A DNA stretch of 10,485 nucleotides from Hyphomicrobiaceae bacterium UBA2767 (GCA_002352635.1 DEIT01000038.1:1-10485); one strand, 5' to 3'; shown: positions 1 through 6,550, numbered from the stretch's first letter. Notes: a model not told the origin generated them from the letters alone. Made by a program: numbers and translations.

Positions 1-507
1 TTTACCGCCATAAACATTTTCTGGATTACGAAGCTTTTGCTTGAGCGCCGACCGGTGCATCTCAGTGACGATGAGAAGCGTCTGTACCAACTTGCGCTTC
101 GCAATCTAAGTCCGCGCGACGCGCTCAAACTGTTCCGGCTCGGTGCCTGGACGTCTGCGCCTACAGGGACTGTTTTCCTCACACAGGACCAGCCGGTGGA
201 TGAGCTCATGCTCATTGTCGACGGGAAGGTTAGCGTCGAATGCGACGGCGAGGTCGTTGACATGATCGGCGAAGGGCGTTTTCTCGGCGCTACAGCGTTT
301 CTCAGCAGAGGCACAGAATTCACTGCGCCGGTGACGGTCACGGCGAGCGAAGAAACCCGCGTTATCGTCTGGCCGGCAGCCAAGCTCGAAACCCTTTTTG
401 CCAAGGAGACGGATATTGAGGTGGCAGTAGAGGCAAGTCTCGGCTTGGAACTGTCGCGCTTCCTGCAATCTGCGCGCGCGCAATTTCTCCGCCATCATGT
501 GGCTTAG
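1..507 (+). CDS. Cyclic-nucleotide-binding-fold (Popeye-like) membrane protein, 5'-truncated
   Basis: The frame is open from base 1, so the gene begins upstream of the window; the TTG at 37 is probably internal. The 168 visible residues start with a hydrophobic stretch (INIFWITKLL) that looks like the end of a membrane helix. A short linker with LSPRD follows, then a beta-roll at about residues 50-150 typical of the cNMP-binding fold (VFLTQDQPVDELMLIVDGKV, then GEGRFLGA). The layout matches bacterial Popeye/cNMP-binding membrane proteins, which are thought to sense cyclic nucleotides at the membrane. The phosphate-binding cassette is degenerate: the usual Glu and Arg that hold cyclic nucleotide are not evident at GRFLGATAFL and TAPVTVTA, so ligand binding is uncertain. 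There is no HTH, so it is not a CRP-type regulator. It converges on the metallo-hydrolase gene with a 78-bp gap that holds no strong terminator. Confidence 0.8.
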   Translation, partial: FTAINIFWITKLLLERRPVHLSDDEKRLYQLALRNLSPRDALKLFRLGAWTSAPTGTVFLTQDQPVDELMLIVDGKVSVECDGEVVDMIGEGRFLGATAFLSRGTEFTAPVTVTASEETRVIVWPAAKLETLFAKETDIEVAVEASLGLELSRFLQSARAQFLRHHVA

Positions 508-585
508 GGAGGGCAGACCGTACGGACGTCCAGGCGCAATCCCCCGCTGGTTCGACGAAAGACTCCAGCCGAAATGCAGGCCAAA

Positions 586-2112
586 TCACGTAACCAGTTG
601 TAGCTCGCCATTGTCATCGAACTGATATTCGAAGGTGAACCACTTCTTGGTTTCGCTTCCGGTTTCGATGCGAAAGGCTGCGATCAGGCGTTCGCCGTCG
701 GTTTTCAGATAGATCGTCCCATAGACGATCACGTTTGAACGCCCGAGCGTCCAGATATCGTCCATGATCCGGTCGCGCCGCTTGTCCGTCGGGCTATCGC
801 GCAGCTGATTCACCCGCTCAATGAGTGCCTGAACCATCTTCTCGTCTTCGAGTTCGCGAGTGGAACGCTGCAGCTCGGTGGAGAGGAGAACCGGCGTGGC
901 ACTGCGGCCCAGCTTGCCTAGCCTTCCGAGAAGGTCGGGGCGGGGATGAATGTGGCCCTCCTTGTCACCGGATGAAATCACGAAAGCGGCAGGAAACACG
1001 GTTTCTATGAAGGCGTCCGTCACTTTCTCAGAGCCGTGGTGGCAGACCTTCATGACGTCGGCGCGGAACGACTCTGCTGCCTTGTCGATCATGTCGTTGT
1101 AGGTCTGGCTGCCGGCCTTGGGGAACCTGTCCAGGCCGCTGAGGCGCTTCAGCAGAAACTTCTCGGCCTTATCGTTCAGATCACCACCAAACAGCACCTT
1201 GAACTTGCCATAGTGCAGCCGAAGCAGGACGGAATGACCATTCTTTGTCTCGCCATAGCTGCCATTTCGTCTGAGCCGTGGTTTGCCCGCGGCATCGGAT
1301 TCGACCATCGGCCCAACAACTTCGATTGCATAATCGCGACCGTCGGCGGGCGCGAAGGCCGGCATCCAGCTGCGCCCGTTTTCCTTTGTTGCATGCTCAG
1401 TTGAGAGCATGGCGAATGATTTGATTTTCGGATTGTTCAGTGCATTGCGCATGACCTTGGGAAATTCGAAATCACCAATATCGATGCCGGCTCCGAACAG
1501 TCGCTTGATATCATCCGTATCGATGGCGACGTCGCTTATGTAGCTGATGCCATTGGCGGGATCTTTCTTTAAGCCGCCGATCTTATCGAACGTGCCGGAA
1601 ACGGGGCGCTCCACCAATCCGCTGTGATAGACGACATCAAAACCACAGCCTGGCGCGGCGAAAATCGGTTCGAATCCGCCATAGTGGTCCTCGTCGGGAT
1701 GCGTGATAACCGCCGCGTGGAACTGGAAATCCACATTGTAGGGTTTGAAGCGCTTCAGGAGGAATTCAAACATATTCGTGGAGATACCGGCATCGATGAC
1801 AATCACCGCCTCGCCTTCATTGCGCTCCGGCGTAACCAGTACACATCCGTCTCCCTGTCCCACATCGAGGAAAATGATTTCGAGAGGGCGCGTCTTGGCG
1901 GTGTGCGCTTCTGGAATGAAGACGGTTTGCGGACTATCGCTGTTGGGGCCCCATTTGATCCGAAGCCACCCATCGGGCTCTTCGCCTTCGACGCTCAACC
2001 AGTCGCCCCATAGCACCTGGCGAAATTTCGTCGTCCGATTAGCCTTGTAAAGATAGGTTTTGACCGTTTTCCCTTTGTCGTCCTTGGGTAAACCTACGAA
2101 ACAATGCGCCAT
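586..2112 (-). CDS. Stand-alone ComEC/Rec2-type MBL-fold hydrolase with SH3-like N-terminus
   Basis: A predicted soluble 508-residue metallo-beta-lactamase-fold protein. Residues about 1-75 form a small beta-rich region (WGDWLSV, DGWLRIKWG, QTVFIP) resembling a bacterial SH3 domain. The catalytic domain starts at FLDVGQGDG (81-89), the hallmark of the ComEC/Rec2 branch. It continues with the metal motif HPDEDH (138-143), NGHSVLLRLHYGKFKVLFGGD (about 291-311), VCHHGS (356-361) and GHIHP (386-390), so the metal-binding set looks complete. There are no ComEC transmembrane segments. The ComEC MBL domain is thought to act on nucleic acid during DNA uptake; the substrate of free-standing relatives is mostly unknown. 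The last 100 residues are charged and then beta-rich, and I do not recognise them. The start at 2112 is chosen for its strong SD; a TTG at 2151 would add 13 residues but lies upstream of that SD. The gene follows the AraC gene on the same strand after 122 bp. Confidence 0.88.
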   Translation of the reverse strand: MAHCFVGLPKDDKGKTVKTYLYKANRTTKFRQVLWGDWLSVEGEEPDGWLRIKWGPNSDSPQTVFIPEAHTAKTRPLEIIFLDVGQGDGCVLVTPERNEGEAVIVIDAGISTNMFEFLLKRFKPYNVDFQFHAAVITHPDEDHYGGFEPIFAAPGCGFDVVYHSGLVERPVSGTFDKIGGLKKDPANGISYISDVAIDTDDIKRLFGAGIDIGDFEFPKVMRNALNNPKIKSFAMLSTEHATKENGRSWMPAFAPADGRDYAIEVVGPMVESDAAGKPRLRRNGSYGETKNGHSVLLRLHYGKFKVLFGGDLNDKAEKFLLKRLSGLDRFPKAGSQTYNDMIDKAAESFRADVMKVCHHGSEKVTDAFIETVFPAAFVISSGDKEGHIHPRPDLLGRLGKLGRSATPVLLSTELQRSTRELEDEKMVQALIERVNQLRDSPTDKRRDRIMDDIWTLGRSNVIVYGTIYLKTDGERLIAAFRIETGSETKKWFTFEYQFDDNGELQLVT

Positions 2113-2117
2113 GGCAA

Positions 2118-2151
2118 TTGCACCTCCCTGCACGCATGCAATCAGGTGCAA
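2118..2151 (-). repeat. Inverted repeat overlapping the MBL hydrolase ribosome binding site
   Basis: The arms TTGCACCT and AGGTGCAA (8 bp, perfect) are separated by 18 bases that themselves hold TGCA-TGCG-TGCA, a possible inner 4-bp stem. Folded in the mRNA, the outer stem would pair the AGGT part of the SD. It could equally be a dyad operator in DNA. Function is inferred from position only. Confidence 0.5.
2122..2128 (-). promoter_or_regulatory. Strong ribosome binding site of the MBL hydrolase
   Basis: On the minus strand this reads GGGAGGT, nine bases before the ATG at 2112-2110. It fixes the start there rather than at the upstream TTG. Part of it lies in one arm of the inverted repeat 2118-2125/2144-2151. 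Confidence 0.75.
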
Positions 2152-2234
2152 CCACTTTCTCCCCTAAACGACACGAACGCAAATAACAGCGTGCAGGAAC
2201 AAACGTCTTTCAGCCTCGGAACCTTCGGTCCTCG

Positions 2235-3170
2235 CTATTGAACCGAACGGCGCATCTCTCCGGGTGTGGCATCGAACTGACGCTTGAAGGCGCGATTGAA
2301 CGCAGCTTCCGATCCATAGCCAACCTGTTCCGCGATCGCGGCCAGCGGAGTACTGGTTTCCACAAGTTGGCGCCGGGCAAGTTGCATGCGCCAATGGGTG
2401 AGATAGCTGAGCGGCGTCATTCCCATCAGGGATGTGAACCGCTCGGCGAAAATTGTTCGCGACATCCCGGCCTCGGTCGCCATCGCTTCAACCGTCCAGT
2501 TTTTTTTAGGTGCACCATGGACCTCGGACAGACACTTTCCCAGTTGAGGATTCAACACTCCTGCCAGGCTGCCCGCGGCGTCACCTGCATTATCGACAAA
2601 CGCCCTGACGGCCTGAATGAAAATGATCTCCGTCAGACGATGTATGATTGCATCAGATCCTGCACTGCCGCCCATGACTTCGGCTGAGACAAATCGCATG
2701 ACGGATTCCAGCCAATAGGCGTTCATGGATTGCGTATTCGGGACGTGGAAATAGTTCGGCAAGGCATCAAGGACCGGATGCAAAGCCCCTTCCTCAAACT
2801 CGAAGTGGCCGCAAAACAGCTTGCAAGACCGGCCGTCATCCTCGCCGCCGTAAACAAGGGCGCCGTCGCCGGCATATCCTGTTTCACCTATTACTTTGTC
2901 TACATCGACTGCCTCGCGGTCCCTGGTATCACTCAGGATATGCGACCTCCCATGGGGTATCACTACGAGGTCGCCTGTCGACAAGCGAATCGGCTCATCA
3001 GCACCGTCGACACGCAACCAGCAGTTCCCGCGCATCGCCATATGAAACCGGGCGACGTTGCTGAATGCTGGCACGCGAACCCCCCAGGGCGGGTTGAAGT
3101 GGGTGTGGAAGTAAACCGAGCCGCGCATCCGAAGTACATCCAGAATCTGGCTCAATGCATCATTTGCCAT
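2235..3170 (-). CDS. AraC-family transcriptional regulator with cupin sensor domain
   Basis: A 311-residue cytoplasmic transcription factor of normal family length. Residues about 5-190 form a cupin-type ligand-binding domain (Cupin_6-like: FHTHFNPPWGVRVP near 21-34, LSTGDLVVIPHG near 63-74). The C-terminal 90 residues hold the two AraC helix-turn-helix units: WTVEAMATEAGMSRTIFAERF (about 225-245) and LAAIAEQVGYGSEAAFNRAF (about 276-295), ending in FDATPGEMR. Regulators of this class usually respond to a small molecule and often control a divergent neighbour; here that is the membrane protein at 3362. The SD is weak (GGAA, eight bases from the ATG). A run of eight A at 2500-2507 (coding strand) sits in the linker just before the DNA-binding domain. 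The ligand cannot be told from sequence. Confidence 0.93.
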   Translation of the reverse strand: MANDALSQILDVLRMRGSVYFHTHFNPPWGVRVPAFSNVARFHMAMRGNCWLRVDGADEPIRLSTGDLVVIPHGRSHILSDTRDREAVDVDKVIGETGYAGDGALVYGGEDDGRSCKLFCGHFEFEEGALHPVLDALPNYFHVPNTQSMNAYWLESVMRFVSAEVMGGSAGSDAIIHRLTEIIFIQAVRAFVDNAGDAAGSLAGVLNPQLGKCLSEVHGAPKKNWTVEAMATEAGMSRTIFAERFTSLMGMTPLSYLTHWRMQLARRQLVETSTPLAAIAEQVGYGSEAAFNRAFKRQFDATPGEMRRSVQ

Positions 3171-3349
3171 GTGAGTTTCCGGGGCTGCTTCTCATATCGA
3201 CTATATGCCCTACTTGTTGTGTATCGGCAAGAGTTCGGACGATTGATCAATAATTACGTACTTTTGGGCATGGATAATACGGAAAAGTGGACACACATAA
3301 GTATCCATGGACGAACGGCCTTCGTCCCGAACTGCTTTCGTCATTATAT

Positions 3350-3353
3350 GGAG
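3350..3353 (+). promoter_or_regulatory. Ribosome binding site of the SPW-like membrane protein
   Basis: GGAG lies eight bases before the ATG at 3362. It favours that start over the in-frame ATG at 3287. Confidence 0.6.
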
Positions 3354-3361
3354 CCACGACC

Positions 3362-3742
3362 ATGGATTTACGTTTTGTCACACGAACAATACATGCCTAC
3401 CTTGATTATCCCGTTGCCTTGAGCCTGATGGCAGCGCCATTTCTGTTGCAGCTTGGAAGTTCAAATCCGCTTGCTTTTTGGCTTGCTCTCGTTACGGGCG
3501 GGGCTGCGTTTTTGCTGACGCTGTTCACCGATCATCAGCTCGGTGTGTTTCGCGTTCTGCCCTACTCGTTTCATCTGGCGGTCGATCTCGCCGTCGGTAT
3601 CGCATTCGTGCTCGCGCCGAGCTTGTTCGGGTTCACTGGAATTGATGCCTGGTATTATTGGATCAACGGCGCCGCGGTGCTGCTTGTCGTCAGCCTGCAC
3701 AAACCGGAGATTGAAACATCCGTGTCGGCGGCACACACATGA
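3362..3742 (+). CDS. Small four-helix membrane protein, SPW-repeat-like
   Basis: A 126-residue integral membrane protein with four predicted helices at about residues 15-33, 37-56, 70-90 and 97-113, and a short polar tail. Two halves resemble each other: AAPFLLQLGSSNPLAFW then TGGAAFLLTL, and LAPSLFGFTGIDAWYYW then NGAAVLLVV. This looks like an internal duplication in the style of SPW-repeat proteins, although the exact Ser-Pro-Trp is degenerate (APF, APS). Family function is unknown. The start at 3362 is supported by GGAG eight bases upstream; an in-frame ATG at 3287 would add 25 polar residues ahead of the helices and is less likely. The gene diverges from the AraC regulator across about 190 bp and may be its target. 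It ends in a strong terminator. Confidence 0.72.
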   Translation: MDLRFVTRTIHAYLDYPVALSLMAAPFLLQLGSSNPLAFWLALVTGGAAFLLTLFTDHQLGVFRVLPYSFHLAVDLAVGIAFVLAPSLFGFTGIDAWYYWINGAAVLLVVSLHKPEIETSVSAAHT

Positions 3743-3750
3743 GCCTGGGA

Positions 3751-3780
3751 AGCCCGGGAGGAATACTTCCCGGGCTTTTT
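3751..3780 (+). terminator. Rho-independent terminator after the SPW-like gene
   Basis: An 11-bp stem (AGCCCGGGAGG with CTTCCCGGGCT, one G-T pair) with loop AATA is followed directly by a T run (3776-3780). It begins nine bases after the stop at 3742. The T run is only on the plus strand, so it terminates the membrane-protein transcript and shields the convergent oxidase gene from read-through. Confidence 0.92.
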
Positions 3781-3806
3781 GCCCAAAGCGGTGCGGAAAA
3801 GGCGGG

Positions 3807-4991
3807 CTAGAGAACCAACCCATCAGGAATCGACGAGACATCCGAAACGCCCGTATGCGCCATGCCCACGTCGAGCTCGTTGGCGAGGATCTGCAGCGTT
3901 TTGATCACGCCAGCTTCGCCATCGGCAGCAAGTCCGTAAAGGAATGCGCGTCCGATAAAACACGAGCGCGCACCCAACCCGAGGGCCTTGAGGACATCCA
4001 GTCCAGTTCGGACCCCGCCGTCGAGAATAAGCTCCACGTCATCACCGACCGCATCTCGGATTGCAGGCAGTGCGCGTGCGGGGGATTGCGCGCTATCGAG
4101 CTGGCGTCCGCCGTGATTTGACACCGCGATTGCGTCAGCACCCAGGTCGACTGCAATACGGGCGTCTTCAGTATCGAGAAGCCCCTTTACCATGAGCTTA
4201 CCGTGCCAGTTCTTGCGAAGCCACTCCAAGTCGTCCCGGTCGTAAGCGCCCTTGTAGTTGTCCTTGAGCCATGCCGAACATGACCCCAGGTCCGCTTTCT
4301 TCCCGACGAATTCCTGAATGTTTCCGAATGTTCGCCTCTGGCTGGTCAGCCAGCCAATGAGCCATGATGGGCTGCGTGCCACATCGAAAACGAAGCGGGG
4401 TGTCAGTCGGAGAGGCACGATCAGGCCATTCTTTGTATCTCGATGGCGCGGGCTCATCACATTGGCGTCCATGGTGATGACCAGCGTTGAACATTTGGCT
4501 TCGCGTGCCCGCTCAAGCAGGGTCTCGTTCACGCCGCGGTCCTTGAAAATGTAGAGCTGGAACATGAATGGATCGTCCAGTTCCGCCGCCACATCAGCCA
4601 ATGAACAGGTTGAGAAGGTACTAAGGCAGAATGGCACACCATGTTCCTGAGCGGCACGTGCCGAATAGACTTCGCCATGGGGAGATATCAATCCAGCCAA
4701 TCCGGCAGGCGCCAGGGCGATCGGCATGGCAGCCTTATGACCGACGATCGTGGTGCTTGTATCGCGTGAGGAGACATCGACCAGAACCCGTTGACGGAGT
4801 CTGAGAGCGGCCAGATCGGCTTCGTTGTCCCGCAAGGTTGTTTCATCAAAAGACCCCCCATCCACATAATCGAAAATCGATCGGGGAAGGCGGCGCTTGG
4901 CTGCGAGTCTGAGATCGGCGACATGACGTGTGCCGTTAAGCCGGGACTTCCGTGCTGGCCTGAGATGCAGTGGTGCGGCGGGCTGCGTCAT
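3807..4991 (-). CDS. FMN-dependent alpha-hydroxy-acid oxidase/dehydrogenase (LldD/glycolate oxidase family)
   Basis: A 394-residue TIM-barrel flavoenzyme that oxidises (S)-2-hydroxy acids to 2-keto acids. By motif comparison with glycolate oxidase and lactate dehydrogenase the active site is complete: DYVDGG with Tyr42, LAPAG (93-97), Ser124, FQLYIF with Gln145 and Tyr147, Thr173, Arg182, Lys269 (FMN N1 contact), the catalytic SNHGGRQLD with His293 and Arg296, and the phosphate-binding DGGVRTG (324-330) and IGR (346-348). Substrate could be L-lactate, glycolate, mandelate or another 2-hydroxy acid. The segment TMDANVMSPRHRD is unlike the usual G-x-R version (Ser for Gly), so it may not be a classical lactate enzyme. 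The ATG at 4991 has no good SD of its own. A strong SD lies 37 bases upstream before an in-frame 7-residue mini-ORF. It diverges from the ketopantoate reductase-like gene. Confidence 0.93.
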   Translation of the reverse strand: MTQPAAPLHLRPARKSRLNGTRHVADLRLAAKRRLPRSIFDYVDGGSFDETTLRDNEADLAALRLRQRVLVDVSSRDTSTTIVGHKAAMPIALAPAGLAGLISPHGEVYSARAAQEHGVPFCLSTFSTCSLADVAAELDDPFMFQLYIFKDRGVNETLLERAREAKCSTLVITMDANVMSPRHRDTKNGLIVPLRLTPRFVFDVARSPSWLIGWLTSQRRTFGNIQEFVGKKADLGSCSAWLKDNYKGAYDRDDLEWLRKNWHGKLMVKGLLDTEDARIAVDLGADAIAVSNHGGRQLDSAQSPARALPAIRDAVGDDVELILDGGVRTGLDVLKALGLGARSCFIGRAFLYGLAADGEAGVIKTLQILANELDVGMAHTGVSDVSSIPDGLVL

Positions 4992-4997
4992 GTGTTT

Positions 4998-5021
4998 TCA
5001 GAATCTATCGGCAATGGGCAT
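4998..5021 (-). CDS. Possible 7-residue leader peptide upstream of the hydroxy-acid oxidase
   Basis: On the minus strand the ATG at 5021 opens MPIADRF and ends in TGA at 4998-5000, six bases before the oxidase ATG and in the same frame. AGGAGA (5029-5034) lies seven bases upstream of this ATG, far better than anything in front of the oxidase start. It could be a translated leader that couples ribosomes to the oxidase. It could also be the original start of the oxidase with a nonsense mutation or sequencing error at the TGA. Its shortness means coding cannot be shown from sequence alone. Confidence 0.4.
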   Translation of the reverse strand: MPIADRF

Positions 5022-5045
5022 CAGCGGCTCTCCTGACTGCCGCTG
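5022..5045 (-). repeat. Hairpin presenting the ribosome binding site in the oxidase leader
   Basis: The perfect 7-bp inverted repeat CAGCGGC/GCCGCTG closes a 10-base loop, AGTCAGGAGA, that contains the SD. The mini-ORF ATG follows immediately after the second arm. It may be an RNA structure affecting ribosome access, or a DNA dyad bound by a regulator in the intergenic region between the two divergent genes. Confidence 0.5.
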
Positions 5046-5101
5046 ACTGGCTACACTATTGAATGCTCAGGAAAAGAGCACGTCTTGCTATATCGGCCAG
5101 A

Positions 5102-5107
5102 TTGACA
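5102..5107 (+). promoter_or_regulatory. Possible -35 element for the ketopantoate reductase-like gene
   Basis: TTGACA, a consensus -35 hexamer, lies 54 bases before the chosen ATG at 5162. No good -10 follows at the normal spacing (CTTCCT at 5125-5130). If used, transcription would start after the ATG candidates at 5063 and 5111, which supports the 5162 start. Confidence 0.25.
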
Positions 5108-5161
5108 GAAATGGCCCATGGGGGCTTCCTAAGAGTCGATCAAGCCGAAAGCAACACTCGC

Positions 5162-6214
5162 ATGCAACCTGTCGTTGAACCAAATGCCGGGTCCCAATCT
5201 CGGATTGTCGTTGCCGGCGCTGGCAGCATCGGCTGTTACACGGGCGGTTGCCTGGCGCTTGCAGGCCGGAACGTGACGCTGCTGCTGCGTGAACGGCTTG
5301 CCGTCCCGATTAGCCGTTACGGCCTGCGCGTGCGTGATCTCGGTGGTGTTGAATGCCTTGTCCCGCAGGAGCTCCTGACCCTCGAAACAAATCCCAAAAA
5401 GGCACTTTTGAAGGCGGATATCGTTCTGGTTACCGTCAAGGCGGGCGCAACGCCTGAAATGGCTGACCTTATTGCCCGGTATGTGCCGGATGGCGCTGCA
5501 ATTGTCAGTCTGCAGAACGGGATCGGCAATGATCGCACCCTTTCGACTCGGCTCGGCAATGGGTTCAAAGTCATTCCGGGCATGGTGCCATTCAATGTCG
5601 TCCAGAAGCACGACAAAGAAGGCGTATGCGTCCAGCGCGCAACCAGCGGCACCATACTGATTGGCGACACGTTGCCCGGGCTTGCGGATCAGCTGAATGT
5701 TGAGGCGTATCCGGTGGCAGCGCATCCCAACATGTCAGGCGTGATGTGGAGCAAGCTCGTCCTCAATATGAACAACGCGCTCAACGCGCTCTCAGGATTG
5801 CCGCTCGTCGAGGAGCTTTCCGATCCACTTTGGCGAAATCTGCTTGCCGCGCAAATGGACGAGGCACTTACCGCAATCAGATCGGCCAACATAGGCCTGG
5901 CCCGCATTGAGGGCGTGAATCCGAAACTTATTCCATTCGCGCTGCGCCTGCCTACGCCGCTGTTTAAGCTCGTTGCGCGGCGTATGCTCGACATCGATCC
6001 TGCTGCGCGCTCCTCGATGTGGGAAGACTTCGAACAGGGCCGGGCAACAGAGATCGACCACCTCCAGGGCGCCGTCATCGATCTGGCGCGGGAGTTTGGG
6101 CTGTCAGCGCCGATTTCGGAGCGAGTGGTGGCACTTGTCAAAGAGCGGGAAAAAGATGGGAGGCAATCAACCCGAGTGTCGCCTGATGAGATCGCGGGCG
6201 ATGCTGAACAATAG
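5162..6214 (+). CDS. Ketopantoate reductase (2-dehydropantoate 2-reductase) family enzyme
   Basis: The family performs NAD(P)H-dependent reduction of a 2-keto acid to a 2-hydroxy acid; the classical member makes pantoate for coenzyme A. From the 5162 start the protein has 350 residues: a Rossmann domain with GAGSIG (19-24), TVKA with Lys93, QNG (118-120), then the all-helical ApbA C-terminal domain with KLVLNMNNALNAL (Lys198, Asn202, Asn206), SSMWEDF (284-290) and GRATEID with Glu297. These match the catalytic Lys, Asn and Glu positions of the family. It is longer than E. coli PanE (303 residues), with extra sequence near 250-275. No pantothenate genes are nearby and the neighbours are catabolic-looking, so the true substrate may be another 2-keto acid. 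No SD decides the start: ATGs at 5063 and 5111 are in frame, and 5162 fits the usual short distance to GxGxxG. It converges on the cupin gene, leaving three bases between stops. Confidence 0.9.
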   Translation: MQPVVEPNAGSQSRIVVAGAGSIGCYTGGCLALAGRNVTLLLRERLAVPISRYGLRVRDLGGVECLVPQELLTLETNPKKALLKADIVLVTVKAGATPEMADLIARYVPDGAAIVSLQNGIGNDRTLSTRLGNGFKVIPGMVPFNVVQKHDKEGVCVQRATSGTILIGDTLPGLADQLNVEAYPVAAHPNMSGVMWSKLVLNMNNALNALSGLPLVEELSDPLWRNLLAAQMDEALTAIRSANIGLARIEGVNPKLIPFALRLPTPLFKLVARRMLDIDPAARSSMWEDFEQGRATEIDHLQGAVIDLAREFGLSAPISERVVALVKEREKDGRQSTRVSPDEIAGDAEQ

Positions 6215-6217
6215 ACG

Positions 6218-6550
6218 TCAGGGACCGACAGGAATGAAATCGTACGTTCCCACGCCCTGAATGATCATGAATTTGCAGGGCCCGTTTTCCTCGCCATACA
6301 CCGTGTGTGTGGTTTTGGGGTCAACAGTAAAGCGTTGGCCCGGCTCAAGCAGGTGTGTGCCGCTCGGCGCTTTCGTCTCGACAACAGTCTGGCCTTCGAG
6401 GCACACGAAACTGTCGGAAATTTCGGAATGAAAATGCCAAGGCACGTTTTGTCCGGCTGCGAGAGTAATCACTTGGATGCGGATATCGGCACCCTCAGCA
6501 ACCATCTCCCGGTCAGCAACTTCATAGGTGCCACGATTGCGGGCTTTCAT
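6218..6550 (-). CDS. Small single-domain cupin protein
   Basis: A 110-residue, probably cytoplasmic, single-cupin beta-barrel. The first cupin motif runs from Gly33 to Gly53 with His39 and His41; the usual glutamate ligand position holds Asp46. The second motif has PGQRF (70-74) and TTHTVYG with His82. The likely metal set is therefore His39, His41, Asp46 and His82. Such proteins range from sugar or amino-acid binding modules to small dioxygenases and isomerases, so the activity cannot be assigned. GGAG at 6558-6561, seven bases from the ATG, supports the start. It diverges from the PhyH dioxygenase across 125 bp, which suggests shared regulation, and its 3' end nearly touches that of the ketopantoate reductase-like gene. 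Confidence 0.88.
   Translation of the reverse strand: MKARNRGTYEVADREMVAEGADIRIQVITLAAGQNVPWHFHSEISDSFVCLEGQTVVETKAPSGTHLLEPGQRFTVDPKTTHTVYGEENGPCKFMIIQGVGTYDFIPVGP

Noticed and set aside
518..531. Overlapping palindromes CCGTACGG and GGACGTCC between the convergent first two genes
   Set aside because: Eight-base palindromes are common by chance; there is no T run, so not a convincing terminator.
1036..1404. A 122-codon plus-strand frame within the MBL hydrolase
   Set aside because: Shadow of the minus-strand gene, with no start signal or recognisable protein family.
3243..3278. TTGATC and GATAAT as a promoter for the SPW-like gene
   Set aside because: Spacing is 24 bases, outside the working range; no better -35 lies at the right distance.
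2730..3422. A 230-codon plus-strand reading frame opposite the AraC gene
   Set aside because: It is antisense to a well-supported AraC regulator, has no recognisable domain, and runs through the divergent control region.
5129..5725. A 198-codon minus-strand reading frame inside the ketopantoate reductase-like gene
   Set aside because: The plus-strand frame has every family motif; this one has no motif and an atypical composition.
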